Assembly: GCA_041879415.1 (NCBI GenBank) | Contig: CP090851.1 | Location: 2,914,001 to 2,978,000, forward strand | Reading direction: 5' to 3' | Source of the DNA: Vibrio chagasii | GTDB taxonomy: Bacteria > Pseudomonadota > Gammaproteobacteria > Enterobacterales > Vibrionaceae | Length of the DNA stretch: 64,000 bases | Part shown: positions 54,314 to 64,000 of the stretch, one piece after another | Layout of the letters: each line of letters starts with the position of its first letter | How positions within the stretch are numbered: the first letter of the stretch is position 1 | Position numbers and translations under genes: made by a program | Notes under the pieces: generated by a model | Databases searched by the model: none | The model's input: only the letters and a program-made list of their open reading frames with translations | Told to the model about the DNA's origin: nothing

Positions 54314-55047
54314 TCAAATTACAAAATATCCACAAGCACTTTGGTGACACCGAAGTTCTCAAAGGGATCGACCTAGAAATCAAGCAAGGTGAGATCATTG
54401 TTATCATAGGTTCGAGTGGTACAGGTAAGTCGACACTACTGCGCTGTGTGAACTTTCTTGAGCAAGCCGACCAAGGCACGATCTCGATTGATGACATCAA
54501 AGTCGATGCCCAAAAGCATACCAAAGCAGAGGTGCTAGCACTGCGACGTAAGACTGGCTTTGTTTTCCAAAACTATGCCCTATTTGCTCACCAAACCGCC
54601 AAGCAGAACATTGCTGAAGGTTTGATTACAGTGCGTGGTTGGAAGAAGCAGCAAGCCTATGAAAAAGCACAACAAATACTGGATGATATCGGCCTAGGTG
54701 ACAAAGCAGACAGCTACCCAGCAGCGCTTTCTGGCGGTCAGCAGCAACGTGTTGGTATTGGCCGTGCAATGGCACTCCAACCAGAGCTTTTACTGTTTGA
54801 TGAACCAACTTCTGCGCTGGATCCTGAGTGGGTTGGCGAAGTACTTAACCTGATGAAAAAATTGGCAAACCAGCATCAAACCATGCTGGTGGTTACTCAT
54901 GAAATGCAGTTCGCTAGAGAGGTCGCAGACCGAGTGATCTTCATGGCTGACGGCCATATTGTCGAGCAGGGATCTCCACAGGATATTTTTGGTAATCCAC
55001 AAGATCCTAAATTAAAAAAATTCCTAAATAAGGTTGGGATCGACTAA
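54310..55047 (+). CDS. Amino acid ABC transporter ATPase, GlnQ/TcyN type
   Basis: 245 residues. A complete cassette: Walker A GSSGTGKSTLLRCVNFLEQA, Q-loop FVFQNYALFAHQTAKQN, signature LSGGQQQRVGIGRAMALQPE, Walker B LLLFDEPTSALDPE, H-loop LVVTHEMQFAREVADRV. It powers the importer formed with the two preceding genes. The same trio sits next to dnaA and rpmH in V. cholerae. Confidence 0.94.
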   Translation: MIKLQNIHKHFGDTEVLKGIDLEIKQGEIIVIIGSSGTGKSTLLRCVNFLEQADQGTISIDDIKVDAQKHTKAEVLALRRKTGFVFQNYALFAHQTAKQNIAEGLITVRGWKKQQAYEKAQQILDDIGLGDKADSYPAALSGGQQQRVGIGRAMALQPELLLFDEPTSALDPEWVGEVLNLMKKLANQHQTMLVVTHEMQFAREVADRVIFMADGHIVEQGSPQDIFGNPQDPKLKKFLNKVGID

Positions 55048-55112
55048 GGATCCTTGTGATTTTAGTTATTCTACGTATAATCCCCCGACCGGAATTTTAG
55101 TTAACCCAATCA

Positions 55113-55141
55113 TTGACACTTTTTGTGACAGTGATTACAAT
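55113..55141 (+). promoter_or_regulatory. rpmH operon promoter
   Basis: Perfect -35 TTGACA (55113-55118), 17-bp spacer, -10 TACAAT (55136-55141). A GCCTCT/AGAGGC hairpin lies in the leader just downstream. Confidence 0.85.
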
Positions 55142-55253
55142 TCCGCCTCTTTGTTGAGAGGCGTCGGTTTTCCTTTCTTATATAAAGAAGAGAAAAAATG
55201 CCCACGCCGGGTTTAACAAAAACCTAAAACTACTGATCAGTAAGGTAATTACA

Positions 55254-55388
55254 ATGAAACGCACTTTTCAACCTACAGTTCTAAAGCGTAAGCGTACTCA
55301 CGGTTTCCGTGCTCGCATGGCTACTAAGAACGGTCGCGCAACAATCAATGCACGTCGTGCAAAAGGCCGTAAGCGTCTTTCTAAGTAA
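55254..55388 (+). CDS. rpmH: 50S ribosomal protein L34
   Basis: 44 residues, extremely basic, beginning [20 protein letters not shown] and ending GRKRLSK, the L34 signature. It binds 23S rRNA. First gene of rpmH-rnpA-yidD-yidC, with a strong promoter upstream; the next gene starts about 12 bp after its stop. Confidence 0.97.
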   Translation: MKRTFQPTVLKRKRTHGFRARMATKNGRATINARRAKGRKRLSK

Positions 55389-55400
55389 TCTTTGATTATT

Positions 55401-55757
55401 TTGAATAAGCTAGCCTTCGGTCGGGAGTTACGCTTGTTAACTCCCGAACATTATCAAAATGTCTTCAAGCAAGCTCATCGAGCTGGCTCTCCTCATTTCA
55501 CCATCATTGCTCGAAATAACTCTCTTTCAAATCCTCGCCTTGGATTAGCCGTTCCGAAAAAACAGATTAAAACCGCCGTGGGTCGTAATCGATTCAAGCG
55601 TCTTACTCGTGAAAGTTTTCGTAACACTCAGCACAAACTTCCTAACAAAGATTTTGTTGTAATCGCTAAGAAGAGCGCGCAAGATTTAAGCAATGAAGAA
55701 ATGTTCAAGCTACTCGACAAATTATGGCTTCGCCTGTCTCGCCCTTCGCGTGGATAG
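55401..55757 (+). CDS. rnpA: Ribonuclease P protein component
   Basis: 118 residues. The protein subunit of RNase P, which assists the RNA in maturing tRNA 5' ends. The basic RNR motif is in [14 protein letters not shown], and [17 protein letters not shown] is the vibrio N-terminus. No ATG is available; TTG 55401 (reading NKLAFGREL next) matches homologues, with TTG 55392 as an alternative. It overlaps yidD by 34 bases in another frame. Confidence 0.93.
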   Translation: MNKLAFGRELRLLTPEHYQNVFKQAHRAGSPHFTIIARNNSLSNPRLGLAVPKKQIKTAVGRNRFKRLTRESFRNTQHKLPNKDFVVIAKKSAQDLSNEEMFKLLDKLWLRLSRPSRG

Positions 55758-55981
55758 CGCTAATACCCATCTATTTTTATAGATGGTTTATTAGTCCACT
55801 CATCGGCCCACGCTGCCGATTTACTCCAACCTGCTCTTTATATGCGATAGAAGCGTTGAAAGCTCACGGTTTTGTAAAAGGGTGTTGGTTATCAGGCAAA
55901 CGTCTATTAAAATGCCATCCTTTGAACGATGGGGGCTTTGACCCCGTTCCACCAGTCCAAAAACAAGACAGAGATAAATAA
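55724..55981 (+). CDS. yidD: Membrane protein insertion efficiency factor YidD
   Basis: 85 residues. A small membrane-associated protein that assists YidC/Sec insertion. The family core [20 protein letters not shown] and [16 protein letters not shown] is intact, with the three cysteines conserved. It starts inside rnpA and ends two bases before yidC, typical of this operon. Confidence 0.95.
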   Translation: MASPVSPFAWIALIPIYFYRWFISPLIGPRCRFTPTCSLYAIEALKAHGFVKGCWLSGKRLLKCHPLNDGGFDPVPPVQKQDRDK

Positions 55982-55983
55982 CG

Positions 55984-57606
55984 ATGGATTCTCAACGTAA
56001 TATCCTGTTAATCGCATTGGCTTTGGTTTCTTTCCTACTTTTCCAACAATGGAATGTAGCTAAGAACCCAGCTCCACAAGCGGTTGAGCAGGCACAATCT
56101 GGCAGCACCCTACCAGCGCCATCTTATGCAGATGATCTAGACCCGGCTCCTGGTCAAGTTGCTTCTTCTGCAAAAACTATCACAGTGACCACTGATGTAC
56201 TGACTCTGTCAATTGATACGGTTGGTGGTGATGTTGTGAAAGCAGACCTAAATGATTACTCAGCTGAGTTTGATTCTGAAGAGAGCTTTGTTCTTCTTAA
56301 GAATGAACCAGGCCACCAATTTATCGCTCAAAGCGGTCTAGTTGGTCCTCAAGGTATCGACCTTAGCAGCACAAACCGCCCTAGCTACACGGTTTCAGCA
56401 GACAGCTTTACGCTGGCTGACGGTCAGGATGAACTACGCATCCCAATGACTTACCAAGCGAACGGCCTAGATTACACAAAAACATTCATCCTTAAGCGCG
56501 GCAGCTACGCGATTGACGTTGAATACGATGTAGTCAACAACTCTGGCAACAACGCGACATTCGGTATGTACGCTCACCTACGTCAAAACGTTATGGATGA
56601 CGGCGGTAGCCTAACAATGCCAACTTACCGTGGTGGTGCTTACTCTACGGAAGATACGCGTTACAAGAAATACAGCTTCGACGACATGCAAGATCGCAAC
56701 CTGTCTCTTAACCTAGCAAATGGTCAAGGTTGGGCAGCGATGATTCAACACTACTTTGCAAGTGCTTGGATCCCACGCGACGAAGCAGGCAGCAACCTTT
56801 ACACTCGTGTAATCGGTAACCTAGGCGACATCGGTGTTCGTATGCCGAACAAAACCATCGCTAACGGTGACGAAGCAAGCTTTAAAGCAACGCTTTGGGT
56901 TGGTCCAAAACTTCAAGACCAAATGGCAGCAACTGCACCAAACCTAGACTTGGTAGTAGATTACGGCTGGCTATGGTTCATTGCTAAACCACTTCATACT
57001 CTGCTTTCGTTCATTCAAAGCTTCGTATCGAACTGGGGTGTGGCAATCATCATCCTAACTTTCATCGTTCGTGGTGCTATGTACCCACTAACGAAAGCTC
57101 AGTACACGTCTATGGCGAAAATGCGTATGCTTCAGCCTAAGCTGACTGCAATGCGTGAGCGTATCGGCGACGACCGTCAACGCATGAGCCAAGAAATGAT
57201 GGAGCTTTACAAGAAAGAGAAAGTAAACCCACTAGGTGGCTGTTTACCTATCCTCCTGCAAATGCCTATCTTCATTTCGCTATACTGGGCACTAATGGAG
57301 TCTGTTGAACTGCGTCACTCACCGTTCTTCGGTTGGATTACTGACCTTTCAGCGCAAGACCCATACTACATCTTGCCACTTCTGATGGGTGCTTCAATGT
57401 TCCTAATCCAGAAGATGAGCCCGACAACTGTAACGGATCCAATGCAGCAGAAGATCATGACCTTTATGCCGGTTATGTTCACATTCTTCTTCCTGTTCTT
57501 CCCTTCAGGTCTGGTTCTTTACTGGCTAGTATCGAACATCGTAACTCTGATTCAGCAAACGCTTATCTACCGCGCGCTGGAAAAGAAAGGCTTACATTCT
57601 AAGTAA
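55984..57606 (+). CDS. yidC: Membrane protein insertase YidC
   Basis: 540 residues (E. coli 548). N-terminal anchor [20 protein letters not shown], a large periplasmic beta-supersandwich domain (about residues 60-325), then five conserved helices. The hydrophilic-groove Arg lies in [20 protein letters not shown], and a cytoplasmic coiled coil follows in the C1 loop. [20 protein letters not shown] is the most conserved segment. It inserts membrane proteins alone or with SecYEG. Confidence 0.97.
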   Translation: MDSQRNILLIALALVSFLLFQQWNVAKNPAPQAVEQAQSGSTLPAPSYADDLDPAPGQVASSAKTITVTTDVLTLSIDTVGGDVVKADLNDYSAEFDSEESFVLLKNEPGHQFIAQSGLVGPQGIDLSSTNRPSYTVSADSFTLADGQDELRIPMTYQANGLDYTKTFILKRGSYAIDVEYDVVNNSGNNATFGMYAHLRQNVMDDGGSLTMPTYRGGAYSTEDTRYKKYSFDDMQDRNLSLNLANGQGWAAMIQHYFASAWIPRDEAGSNLYTRVIGNLGDIGVRMPNKTIANGDEASFKATLWVGPKLQDQMAATAPNLDLVVDYGWLWFIAKPLHTLLSFIQSFVSNWGVAIIILTFIVRGAMYPLTKAQYTSMAKMRMLQPKLTAMRERIGDDRQRMSQEMMELYKKEKVNPLGGCLPILLQMPIFISLYWALMESVELRHSPFFGWITDLSAQDPYYILPLLMGASMFLIQKMSPTTVTDPMQQKIMTFMPVMFTFFFLFFPSGLVLYWLVSNIVTLIQQTLIYRALEKKGLHSK

Positions 57607-57630
57607 GTTCGATAGTAGAAAGAGCTAAAG

Positions 57631-57661
57631 AAAGGCGACCAAAAGGTCGCCTTTTTGTTTT
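57631..57661 (+). terminator. Terminator of the rpmH-yidC operon
   Basis: Perfect 10-bp stem AAAGGCGACC/GGTCGCCTTT with loop AAAA, then T run. Confidence 0.9.
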
Positions 57662-57735
57662 TAGCTGATTACAATTCAGCTAATTGATTAATCGTGAATG
57701 CCCTTTTTCGCGTTCACATGCTAGCAGGCACAACT

Positions 57736-59097
57736 ATGACTACAGATACGATTGTTGCTCAAGCGACCGCGCCCGGCCGTGGTGGCGTCGGTATTATCCG
57801 CGTTTCCGGCCCATTAGCGACTCAGGTTGCCCTAGAAGTAACGGGAAAAACACTTAAGCCTCGCTACGCTGAGTACCTACCTTTTAAATCTGGCGATGGC
57901 ATCGAGCTCGACCAAGGTATCGCGCTCTACTTCCCTAACCCGCACTCTTTTACCGGTGAAGATGTCCTAGAGCTGCAAGGTCACGGTGGCCCAGTGGTTA
58001 TGGATATGCTCATCAAACGCATCCTGGGGATCTCTGGTGTGCGTGCAGCTCGTCCTGGTGAGTTCTCAGAGCGTGCGTTCTTAAACGACAAGATGGACTT
58101 AACCCAAGCCGAAGCGATCGCTGACTTGATTGACGCAAGCTCAGAAGAAGCGGCTAAATCCGCACTGCAATCTCTTCAAGGTGAGTTCTCAAAACGCATT
58201 AACACCCTAGTCGATTCACTGATTCACCTGCGTATCTATGTTGAAGCGGCTATCGACTTCCCAGAAGAAGAAATCGACTTTCTGGCAGACGGTAAAGTAA
58301 GTGCTGACTTACAGGCTATCATCGACAACCTAGAGGCAGTACGCCAAGAAGCCAACCAAGGTGCTATCATGCGTGAAGGCATGAAGGTGGTGATCGCTGG
58401 TCGCCCAAATGCCGGTAAATCTAGCCTACTAAACGCGCTGTCAGGCAAAGAGTCGGCAATCGTGACCGATATTGCTGGTACCACACGTGATGTACTGCGA
58501 GAACACATCCATATTGATGGTATGCCACTGCATATTATCGATACCGCAGGCCTGCGTGATGCATCTGACGAAGTTGAAAAAATCGGTATTGAGCGTGCTT
58601 GGGAAGAAATAGCTCAAGCAGACCGAGTCCTATTTATGGTGGATGGCACTACAACCGATGCCACAGACCCGAAAGATATCTGGCCAGATTTCGTTGATCG
58701 TTTGCCAAATAACATTGGGATGACCGTCATTCGCAACAAAGCGGATCAAACCAATGAAGAGCTCGGGATTTGTCACGTGAACGATCCAACTCTGATTCGC
58801 TTGTCCGCAAAAACAGGTCAAGGCGTGGATGCCCTACGTAGTCACCTAAAAGAGTGTATGGGCTTTGCTGGTGGTCATGAAGGTGGCTTTATGGCTCGCC
58901 GTCGTCACTTGGATGCGCTTGAGCGTGCCTCAGAGCACCTCGATATTGGCCAGCAGCAACTTGAAGGCTACATGGCGGGTGAAATCTTGGCGGAAGAGCT
59001 TCGTATCACTCAGCAACACCTTAATGAGATCACGGGCGAGTTCAGCTCAGACGATCTGTTGGGGCGTATCTTCTCTTCATTCTGTATTGGTAAATAA
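57736..59097 (+). CDS. mnmE: tRNA modification GTPase MnmE
   Basis: 453 residues (E. coli 454). With MnmG it installs the 5-carboxymethylaminomethyl group on wobble uridine 34. An N-terminal formyl-THF-binding domain precedes the G domain ([39 protein letters not shown]). The C-terminal catalytic CIGK tetrapeptide is present at the very end (SFCIGK). ATG 57736 gives the family start [20 protein letters not shown]; the earlier in-frame 57694 does not. Confidence 0.96.
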   Translation: MTTDTIVAQATAPGRGGVGIIRVSGPLATQVALEVTGKTLKPRYAEYLPFKSGDGIELDQGIALYFPNPHSFTGEDVLELQGHGGPVVMDMLIKRILGISGVRAARPGEFSERAFLNDKMDLTQAEAIADLIDASSEEAAKSALQSLQGEFSKRINTLVDSLIHLRIYVEAAIDFPEEEIDFLADGKVSADLQAIIDNLEAVRQEANQGAIMREGMKVVIAGRPNAGKSSLLNALSGKESAIVTDIAGTTRDVLREHIHIDGMPLHIIDTAGLRDASDEVEKIGIERAWEEIAQADRVLFMVDGTTTDATDPKDIWPDFVDRLPNNIGMTVIRNKADQTNEELGICHVNDPTLIRLSAKTGQGVDALRSHLKECMGFAGGHEGGFMARRRHLDALERASEHLDIGQQQLEGYMAGEILAEELRITQQHLNEITGEFSSDDLLGRIFSSFCIGK

Positions 59098-59103
59098 CCC
59101 AAG

Positions 59104-59128
59104 AAGGCTGGCTGATGCCGGCCTTTTT
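59104..59128 (+). terminator. Terminator of mnmE
   Basis: 9-bp stem AAGGCTGGC/GCCGGCCTT (one T-G pair) with loop TGAT, then TTTTT; it lies 20 bp before the mioC start. Confidence 0.8.
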
Positions 59129-59147
59129 CTATAGTAAGGACAGCTTA

Positions 59148-59582
59148 ATGATCCACATTATTACAGGTAGCACCTTAGGTGGCGCTGAATACGTTGGCGA
59201 TCACCTTAATGATCTTCTAGAAGAACAAGGCCATGAGATAACGCTACACAACCAGCCTGAATACAATGATATTCCTCAGCAAGGCTTCTGGTTAGTAGTG
59301 ACATCGACCCATGGCGCTGGTGAATTCCCTGACAATATCAAGCCATTCATAGCCGATCTGACAGAGCACGCACCTCAACTCGATAAGGTTCGCTTTGCTG
59401 TGATTGCCATTGGTGATTCAAGCTACGACACCTTCTGCGCAGCAGGCCAAACCGCTCATGAGTTATTAACAAAACTTGGCGGACAGGCGATTTCTGACTG
59501 TTTTACCATCGATGTTTTGGAGACTCCGGTCCCTGAAGACGCTGCAGAAGAGTGGTTTAACGATCATAGTGACCAATTTTAA
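59148..59582 (+). CDS. mioC: Flavodoxin-like protein MioC
   Basis: 144 residues (E. coli 147). An FMN protein reported to act in biotin synthase electron transfer. The FMN loop is [20 protein letters not shown], with further contacts at [14 protein letters not shown] and [20 protein letters not shown] lies seven bases before ATG 59148. It borders oriC on the left and its transcription runs towards the origin, as in E. coli. Confidence 0.94.
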   Translation: MIHIITGSTLGGAEYVGDHLNDLLEEQGHEITLHNQPEYNDIPQQGFWLVVTSTHGAGEFPDNIKPFIADLTEHAPQLDKVRFAVIAIGDSSYDTFCAAGQTAHELLTKLGGQAISDCFTIDVLETPVPEDAAEEWFNDHSDQF

Positions 59583-59596
59583 CCGTCTATCCTCTT

Positions 59597-59623
59597 AAAA
59601 AAGCGGCTTTTGCCGCTTTTTTT
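59597..59623 (+). terminator. Terminator of mioC
   Basis: Perfect 11-bp stem AAAAAAGCGGC/GCCGCTTTTTT with loop TTTT. It may shield oriC from mioC transcription. Confidence 0.9.
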
Positions 59624-59641
59624 GTGCCTGAATATCGAGAT

Positions 59642-59980
59642 TGTGAATAACTTTTTGGGGTAAAAGCCGAAAATTAGCCATTTATTTTCAAGATCTGCTG
59701 TGGATAAGATCATACATATTCGGTGATTAACCTATAGTTATCCAAATAACAAGTTTTAGAGCTATTTACCCCTGTGAATAAGTAGCCATTTTGATCCCAG
59801 CTAATCCTCATCCTGATCAAAGTTAGATCACACCATTTGATCCAAAAAAGATCCATGATCTCGTTGATCATTTCCGACTTATCCACAGACCGCTTCGATC
59901 CTAATAATAGATCCAATAAAAGATCTCTTTAAAGATCTTATCTATATTAATTAAAAACAGCTTAATCGAAAAATTCCAAA
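59642..59980. other. oriC: Chromosomal replication origin oriC (chromosome 1)
   Basis: Between mioC and mnmG, with no gene. Exact DnaA boxes: TGTGAATAA 59642-59650, TGTGGATAA 59699-59707, TGTGAATAA 59773-59781 and TTATCCACA 59879-59887; TTATCCAAA (59738-59746) has one mismatch. At least twelve GATC (Dam/SeqA) sites fall in about 250 bp, far above chance. GATCT-type 13-mer-like repeats followed by an AT-rich run (59920-59980) form the likely unwinding element on the mnmG side. Confidence 0.93.
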
Positions 59981-60045
59981 AACGTTTTCTCAAGCTATGA
60001 AAACAGGTAGAATATCGCTCCTTTTTATCAGTCTAGAAAACGTTT
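59980..60045 (+). promoter_or_regulatory. mnmG promoter with two AAACGTTT palindromes
   Basis: TTTTCT (59985-59990), 17-bp spacer and TAGAAT (60008-60013) form a plausible promoter. AAACGTTTTC (59980-59989) overlaps the -35, and AAACGTTT (60038-60045) lies downstream. The core AAACGTTTTC is that of a PurR box. Confidence 0.45.
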
Positions 60046-60064
60046 GAATACCTGAGGTCGGTTC

Positions 60065-61960
60065 ATGCTTTATCACGAAAAATTTGACGTCATCGTTGTT
60101 GGTGGCGGCCATGCAGGAACGGAAGCCGCACTCGCATCTGCACGTACTGGTCAAAGTACGTTATTACTTACTCATAATATCGATACCTTGGGACAAATGT
60201 CTTGTAACCCAGCTATCGGTGGTATCGGTAAGGGCCACTTGGTGAAAGAGGTCGATGCAATGGGTGGTTTGATGGCACAAGCCATTGATCATGCAGGTAT
60301 TCAGTTCAGAACACTAAACGCGTCAAAAGGTCCTGCGGTTCGTGCAACTCGCGCTCAAGCTGACCGAGCGCTTTACAAAGCCTTTGTGCGTAATGTTCTT
60401 GAAAACACACCAAACCTAACCTTGTTCCAACAATCGGTTGATGACCTGATCGTTGAACAGGATCAAGTGGTCGGTGTGGTAACCCAAATGGGTCTTAAGT
60501 TCCGTGCTGATGCTGTGGTACTGACGGTGGGTACATTCCTAGGCGGTAAGATCCATATTGGTATGGAAAGTTCTTCTGGTGGTCGTGCTGGTGATCCACC
60601 ATCGATCGCTTTAGCTGACCGTCTTCGTGATCTTCCATTTAGAGTTGATCGCCTGAAAACCGGCACGCCTCCTCGTATCGATGCGCGTAGTGTTGATTTT
60701 TCTGAGCTTGAGGTTCAGCACGGTGATAACCCAACACCGGTTTTCTCATTCATGGGCAGCCGAGCACAACAGCCACGCCAAATCCCATGTTACATCACGC
60801 ACACCAATGAAAATACGCACGATGTGATTCGTGCCAACCTTGACCGCAGCCCGATGTACGCTGGTGTGATTGAGGGTATTGGTCCTCGCTACTGTCCTTC
60901 GATTGAAGACAAAGTGATGCGTTTTGCTGATAAAAACAGCCACCAAATTTTTATTGAGCCTGAAGGCCTAACGACACATGAGCTATACCCGAATGGTATC
61001 TCTACTAGTCTACCGTTTGATGTACAGGTTCAAATTGTTCGCTCAATGAAGGGCTTCGAAAATGCTCACATCGTGCGCCCTGGCTACGCGATTGAGTATG
61101 ATTTCTTCGATCCTCGCGACCTAAAACTGACTTACGAAACGAAGTTTATTAAAGGTCTGTTCTTCGCTGGTCAAATCAACGGTACAACTGGTTATGAAGA
61201 AGCAGCTGCGCAAGGTCTGATGGCTGGTTTGAACGCGAGTCTGTTTACTCAAGGCAAAGAAGGCTGGAGCCCACGTCGTGACCAAGCTTACATGGGCGTT
61301 CTGATCGACGACCTATCAACCATGGGCACCAAAGAACCGTACCGTATGTTTACGTCTCGTGCGGAATACCGTCTGTTGCTTCGTGAAGACAACGCCGATA
61401 TCCGTCTGACGGAAAAATCTCGTGAACTTGGTTTGATTGATGATGCACGTTGGGCTCGATTCAATGAGAAGATGGACAACATGGAGAAAGAACGTCAGCG
61501 TCTGAAAGAGACTTGGATTAATCCAAAATCTGAAGATATTGGCGCGCTGAACCAGATCCTAAAAACACCAATGTCTCGTGAAGCGAGCGGTGAAGATCTT
61601 CTGCGTCGTCCTGAAATGACTTATTCACAACTGACGGCTCTGGATCGTTTTGCTCCAGCATTGGAAGATCAACAAGCGGCTGAGCAAGTTGAGATCCAAG
61701 TGAAGTACGAAGGCTACATTCAGCGTCAACAAGACGAAATTGAAAAATCACTGCGTCATGAAAACACCAAACTGCCTGCTGATATTGATTACACCCAGGT
61801 AAAAGGGCTTTCTAACGAAGTAGTCCTAAAACTAACTAACGCTAAACCGGATTCAATTGGTATTGCCTCTCGTATTTCGGGTATTACACCTGCGGCAATT
61901 TCAATTCTACTGGTTTACTTGAAAAAACACGGCCTGTTGAAAAAGGGTGAGGAAGCATAA
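60065..61960 (+). CDS. mnmG: tRNA uridine-5-carboxymethylaminomethyl modification enzyme MnmG
   Basis: 631 residues (E. coli 629). The FAD partner of MnmE in wobble-U modification. The FAD loop is [29 protein letters not shown] segment [20 protein letters not shown] and [15 protein letters not shown] carry the conserved cysteine and NADH/FAD contacts. The C-terminal helical domain binds MnmE. GAGGT precedes the start. It borders oriC and transcribes away from it. Its stop overlaps the rsmG start by one base (TAATG). Confidence 0.97.
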   Translation: MLYHEKFDVIVVGGGHAGTEAALASARTGQSTLLLTHNIDTLGQMSCNPAIGGIGKGHLVKEVDAMGGLMAQAIDHAGIQFRTLNASKGPAVRATRAQADRALYKAFVRNVLENTPNLTLFQQSVDDLIVEQDQVVGVVTQMGLKFRADAVVLTVGTFLGGKIHIGMESSSGGRAGDPPSIALADRLRDLPFRVDRLKTGTPPRIDARSVDFSELEVQHGDNPTPVFSFMGSRAQQPRQIPCYITHTNENTHDVIRANLDRSPMYAGVIEGIGPRYCPSIEDKVMRFADKNSHQIFIEPEGLTTHELYPNGISTSLPFDVQVQIVRSMKGFENAHIVRPGYAIEYDFFDPRDLKLTYETKFIKGLFFAGQINGTTGYEEAAAQGLMAGLNASLFTQGKEGWSPRRDQAYMGVLIDDLSTMGTKEPYRMFTSRAEYRLLLREDNADIRLTEKSRELGLIDDARWARFNEKMDNMEKERQRLKETWINPKSEDIGALNQILKTPMSREASGEDLLRRPEMTYSQLTALDRFAPALEDQQAAEQVEIQVKYEGYIQRQQDEIEKSLRHENTKLPADIDYTQVKGLSNEVVLKLTNAKPDSIGIASRISGITPAAISILLVYLKKHGLLKKGEEA

Positions 61961-62592
61961 TGAGCGTATTACGCGAAAAACTGGATCACCTGATTGGCCA
62001 GACTGACCTAGAAGTATCTGAAAAACAACGTAGCCAGTTGGTTGGCTACGTTGAATTACTCAACAAATGGAACAAGGCTTACAACCTGACTTCGGTTCGT
62101 GACCCATTAGAAATGATGGTGAAACATATCTTAGATAGCATCATTGTTAGCACTCACTTACAGGGTAAGCGCTTTATCGATGTAGGCACCGGACCTGGCT
62201 TACCTGGGATTCCGCTCTCAATCATGAACCCAGACTGCGAGTTTTACTTGCTAGATAGTTTAGGTAAGCGTATTCGTTTCATTAAACAAGTGGTTCATGA
62301 GCTGGGTATCGACAACGTTGTGCCAGTTCAAAGCCGTGTTGAAGAGTTTCAATCTGAAGAAAAGTTTGATGCAGTGCTCAGTCGCGCATTTGCGTCAATG
62401 ACAGACATGGTAGAGTGGTGTCACCATTTACCTAAAGAGCAATCCGGTGTATTTTTGGCTCTTAAGGGACAACATCCTAGAGACGAAATTGACCTGTTAC
62501 CTGAATGGTGTTCAGTGACAGACATTAAAGCTTTGCGAGTGCCAGAGCTTGACGGAGAGCGTCATCTAGTAACTTTATCGCGTCAGGGATAA
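61960..62592 (+). CDS. rsmG: 16S rRNA (guanine-527-N7) methyltransferase RsmG
   Basis: 210 residues (E. coli 207). A SAM-dependent enzyme that methylates G527 of 16S rRNA; loss gives low-level streptomycin resistance. The SAM motif is [35 protein letters not shown] and [13 protein letters not shown] are also characteristic. Translationally coupled to mnmG. Confidence 0.96.
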   Translation: MSVLREKLDHLIGQTDLEVSEKQRSQLVGYVELLNKWNKAYNLTSVRDPLEMMVKHILDSIIVSTHLQGKRFIDVGTGPGLPGIPLSIMNPDCEFYLLDSLGKRIRFIKQVVHELGIDNVVPVQSRVEEFQSEEKFDAVLSRAFASMTDMVEWCHHLPKEQSGVFLALKGQHPRDEIDLLPEWCSVTDIKALRVPELDGERHLVTLSRQG

Positions 62593-62606
62593 TCAGCGAG
62601 GCCATA

Positions 62607-63380
62607 GTGGGTAGAATCGTAGCAATTGCCAACCAGAAGGGCGGCGTAGGAAAAACAACAACTTGCATTAACTTAGCAGCATCAATGGCGGCAACTAAAC
62701 GCAAGATATTGGTTGTTGACCTCGATCCTCAAGGTAATGCCACTATGGCGAGCGGTGTCGACAAATATCAGGTTGAAGCAACTGCTTACGATTTGTTGGT
62801 TGAAGACACCCCATTTGATGAGGTAGTTTGCCGGAGTACATCTGGCAATTATGACCTCATCGCCGCAAACGGTGATGTTACTGCGGCAGAAATCAAGCTA
62901 ATGGAAGTGTTTGCGCGCGAAGTTCGCCTTAAAAACGCACTCGCATCCATTCGCGATAATTATGATTTCATCTTTATTGATTGCCCACCCTCATTAAACC
63001 TTCTTACAATTAATGCCATGGCAGCTGCCGATTCCGTATTAGTTCCAATGCAATGTGAATACTTTGCTCTTGAAGGTTTAACTGCGTTGATGGATACCAT
63101 AAGCAAGCTTGCGGCGGTGGTTAACGAGAACCTGAAGATCGAAGGTCTTCTGCGTACTATGTATGATCCTCGCAACCGCTTATCAAACGAAGTATCAGAT
63201 CAACTCAAAAAACACTTCGGTAGCAAAGTTTACCGAACCGTGATCCCTAGAAATGTACGTCTTGCTGAAGCGCCGAGTCACGGCAAACCAGCAATGTACT
63301 ACGACAAATATTCCGCTGGTGCTAAGGCATATCTTGCTCTTGCAGGCGAAATGTTGCGTCGTGAAGAAGTCCCAGTATAG
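62607..63380 (+). CDS. parA: Chromosome partitioning ATPase ParA
   Basis: 257 residues with a GTG start. A Walker-type ATPase that forms nucleoid-bound gradients moving ParB-parS complexes. The deviant Walker A is NQKGGVGKTTTCINLAASMA, the A' motif VVDLDPQGNATMASG and Walker B FIFIDCPPSLNLLTINAMAA. No N-terminal HTH is present, so it is a chromosomal (Soj-type) and not a plasmid-type ParA, consistent with chromosome 1 rather than chromosome 2. It lies 14 bp after rsmG and 23 bp before parB. Confidence 0.96.
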   Translation: MGRIVAIANQKGGVGKTTTCINLAASMAATKRKILVVDLDPQGNATMASGVDKYQVEATAYDLLVEDTPFDEVVCRSTSGNYDLIAANGDVTAAEIKLMEVFAREVRLKNALASIRDNYDFIFIDCPPSLNLLTINAMAAADSVLVPMQCEYFALEGLTALMDTISKLAAVVNENLKIEGLLRTMYDPRNRLSNEVSDQLKKHFGSKVYRTVIPRNVRLAEAPSHGKPAMYYDKYSAGAKAYLALAGEMLRREEVPV

Positions 63381-63403
63381 GTCTAACCAAAGGAATTCGC
63401 TCA

Positions 63404-64000
63404 ATGTCTAAGCGTGGTTTAGGAAAAGGGCTAGATGCACTGCTTGCAACTAGTTCATTGGCTCGTGAAAAACAGCAAGTCGCTTCTCATAGTCAGGCGT
63501 TATCGGCTGATGGAGAGCTAACAGAATTGGCTGTTGGTAGCTTGAAGCCAGGTGTTTATCAACCGCGTAAAGATATCGCGCCTGAAGCGCTAGAAGAGCT
63601 GGCGGCTTCCATTCAATCTCAAGGCATCATCCAGCCAATCGTTGTACGTCCATTAGCGCAAGATCAGTATGAGATTATTGCGGGTGAGCGTCGTTGGAGA
63701 GCGGCTCGTCAAGCGGGCCTTAAGCAAGTGCCGTGTCTTATCAAGCGAGTGGAAGACAAAGCCGCGATTGCGATGGCGTTAATCGAGAATATTCAGCGTG
63801 AAGACCTGAATGTTATCGAAGAAGCACAAGCGCTAGAGCGCTTACAGAATGAATTTGAACTAACGCACCAGCAAGTCGCTGATGTGATTGGTAAATCGAG
63901 AGCAACGGTTAGTAACTTATTACGTCTAAATCAGCTCGAAAATGAAGTAAAAGGTTTAGTTTCCAACAAACAATTGGAAATGGGGCATGCTCGAGCACTG
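63404..64000 (+). CDS. parB: Chromosome partitioning protein ParB, N-terminal part
   Basis: The frame is open to the end of the window; 199 residues are seen of about 293 expected. ATG 63404 follows AAAGGA by about ten bases, and the protein begins SKRGLGKGLDALLATSS, the standard ParB start. The CTPase domain shows the C motif in IIAGERRWRAARQAGLKQVP and the ENIQRE box; the HTH for parS reads LTHQQVADVIGKSRATVSNL. The C-terminal dimer domain is outside. Confidence 0.96.
   Translation, partial: MSKRGLGKGLDALLATSSLAREKQQVASHSQALSADGELTELAVGSLKPGVYQPRKDIAPEALEELAASIQSQGIIQPIVVRPLAQDQYEIIAGERRWRAARQAGLKQVPCLIKRVEDKAAIAMALIENIQREDLNVIEEAQALERLQNEFELTHQQVADVIGKSRATVSNLLRLNQLENEVKGLVSNKQLEMGHARAL

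Noticed and set aside
55034..55216. 60-codon ORF before rpmH
   Set aside because: It runs through the strong rpmH promoter and leader hairpin; codon use is not gene-like.
59710..59916. 68-codon minus-strand ORF in the mioC-mnmG gap
   Set aside because: It covers DnaA boxes and GATC arrays of oriC; an origin explains the sequence better.

Overview
The window is the replication-origin region of the main chromosome of a marine Vibrio, probably of the Splendidus or a related clade. Three things support this. The gene order mnmE-mioC-oriC-mnmG-rsmG-parA-parB and dnaA-dnaN-recF-gyrB is typical. The protein sequences are vibrio-like throughout (VexRAB efflux, RND and MneA families, a Glu-Lys-Val rRNA spacer). 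Base composition is about 44-46% GC with little accessory DNA. No prophage, transposase, integron cassette or CRISPR array was seen.

Left part (1-21600). A truncated secreted-type protein gene and a small DUF6482-like gene are followed by an orphan nqrB paralogue and a SPOR-domain gene. A four-gene peptide ABC importer operon follows (fused double ATPase, binding protein, two permeases, the gsiABCD order), with a CA-rich leader before the binding protein. Then come a minus-strand tRNA operon (Arg-His-Pro-His-Pro, with a duplicated His-Pro unit), a cytochrome c5, rep helicase, the vexRAB efflux operon with a palindromic TetR operator, ubiK, and the divergent ilvC/ilvY pair.

Middle (21600-36000). 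A complete minus-strand rRNA operon reads 16S, tRNA-Glu, tRNA-Lys, tRNA-Val, 23S, 5S, tRNA-Ser, with two promoters. Upstream lie hemG, trkH and yigZ, and divergent from them fadBA behind a FadR-type operator; this is the same neighbourhood as E. coli rrnA. acuI and a LysR regulator converge.

Right part (36000-64000). tusA and two small membrane proteins are followed by the UPF0016 manganese exporter mneA behind what looks like a complete yybP-ykoY (Mn2+) riboswitch. Then come glyQS, a lipoprotein alpha-amylase, avtA, a small heat-shock gene with a sigma-32 promoter and a long structured leader, the gyrB-recF-dnaN-dnaA operon, a polar amino acid ABC importer, rpmH-rnpA-yidD-yidC, mnmE, mioC, oriC, and mnmG-rsmG-parA-parB (parB runs off the end).

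Most of the window is core housekeeping. The most interesting signals are regulatory: the Mn2+ riboswitch with competing hairpins and a tiny upstream ORF at mneA, the heat-shock leader, a parS-like 16-mer inside recF, a palindromic intergenic repeat at 45241-45368, the orphan NqrB, and unexplained palindromes in the cytochrome c5 and mnmG promoters. I see no clearly new multi-gene system.
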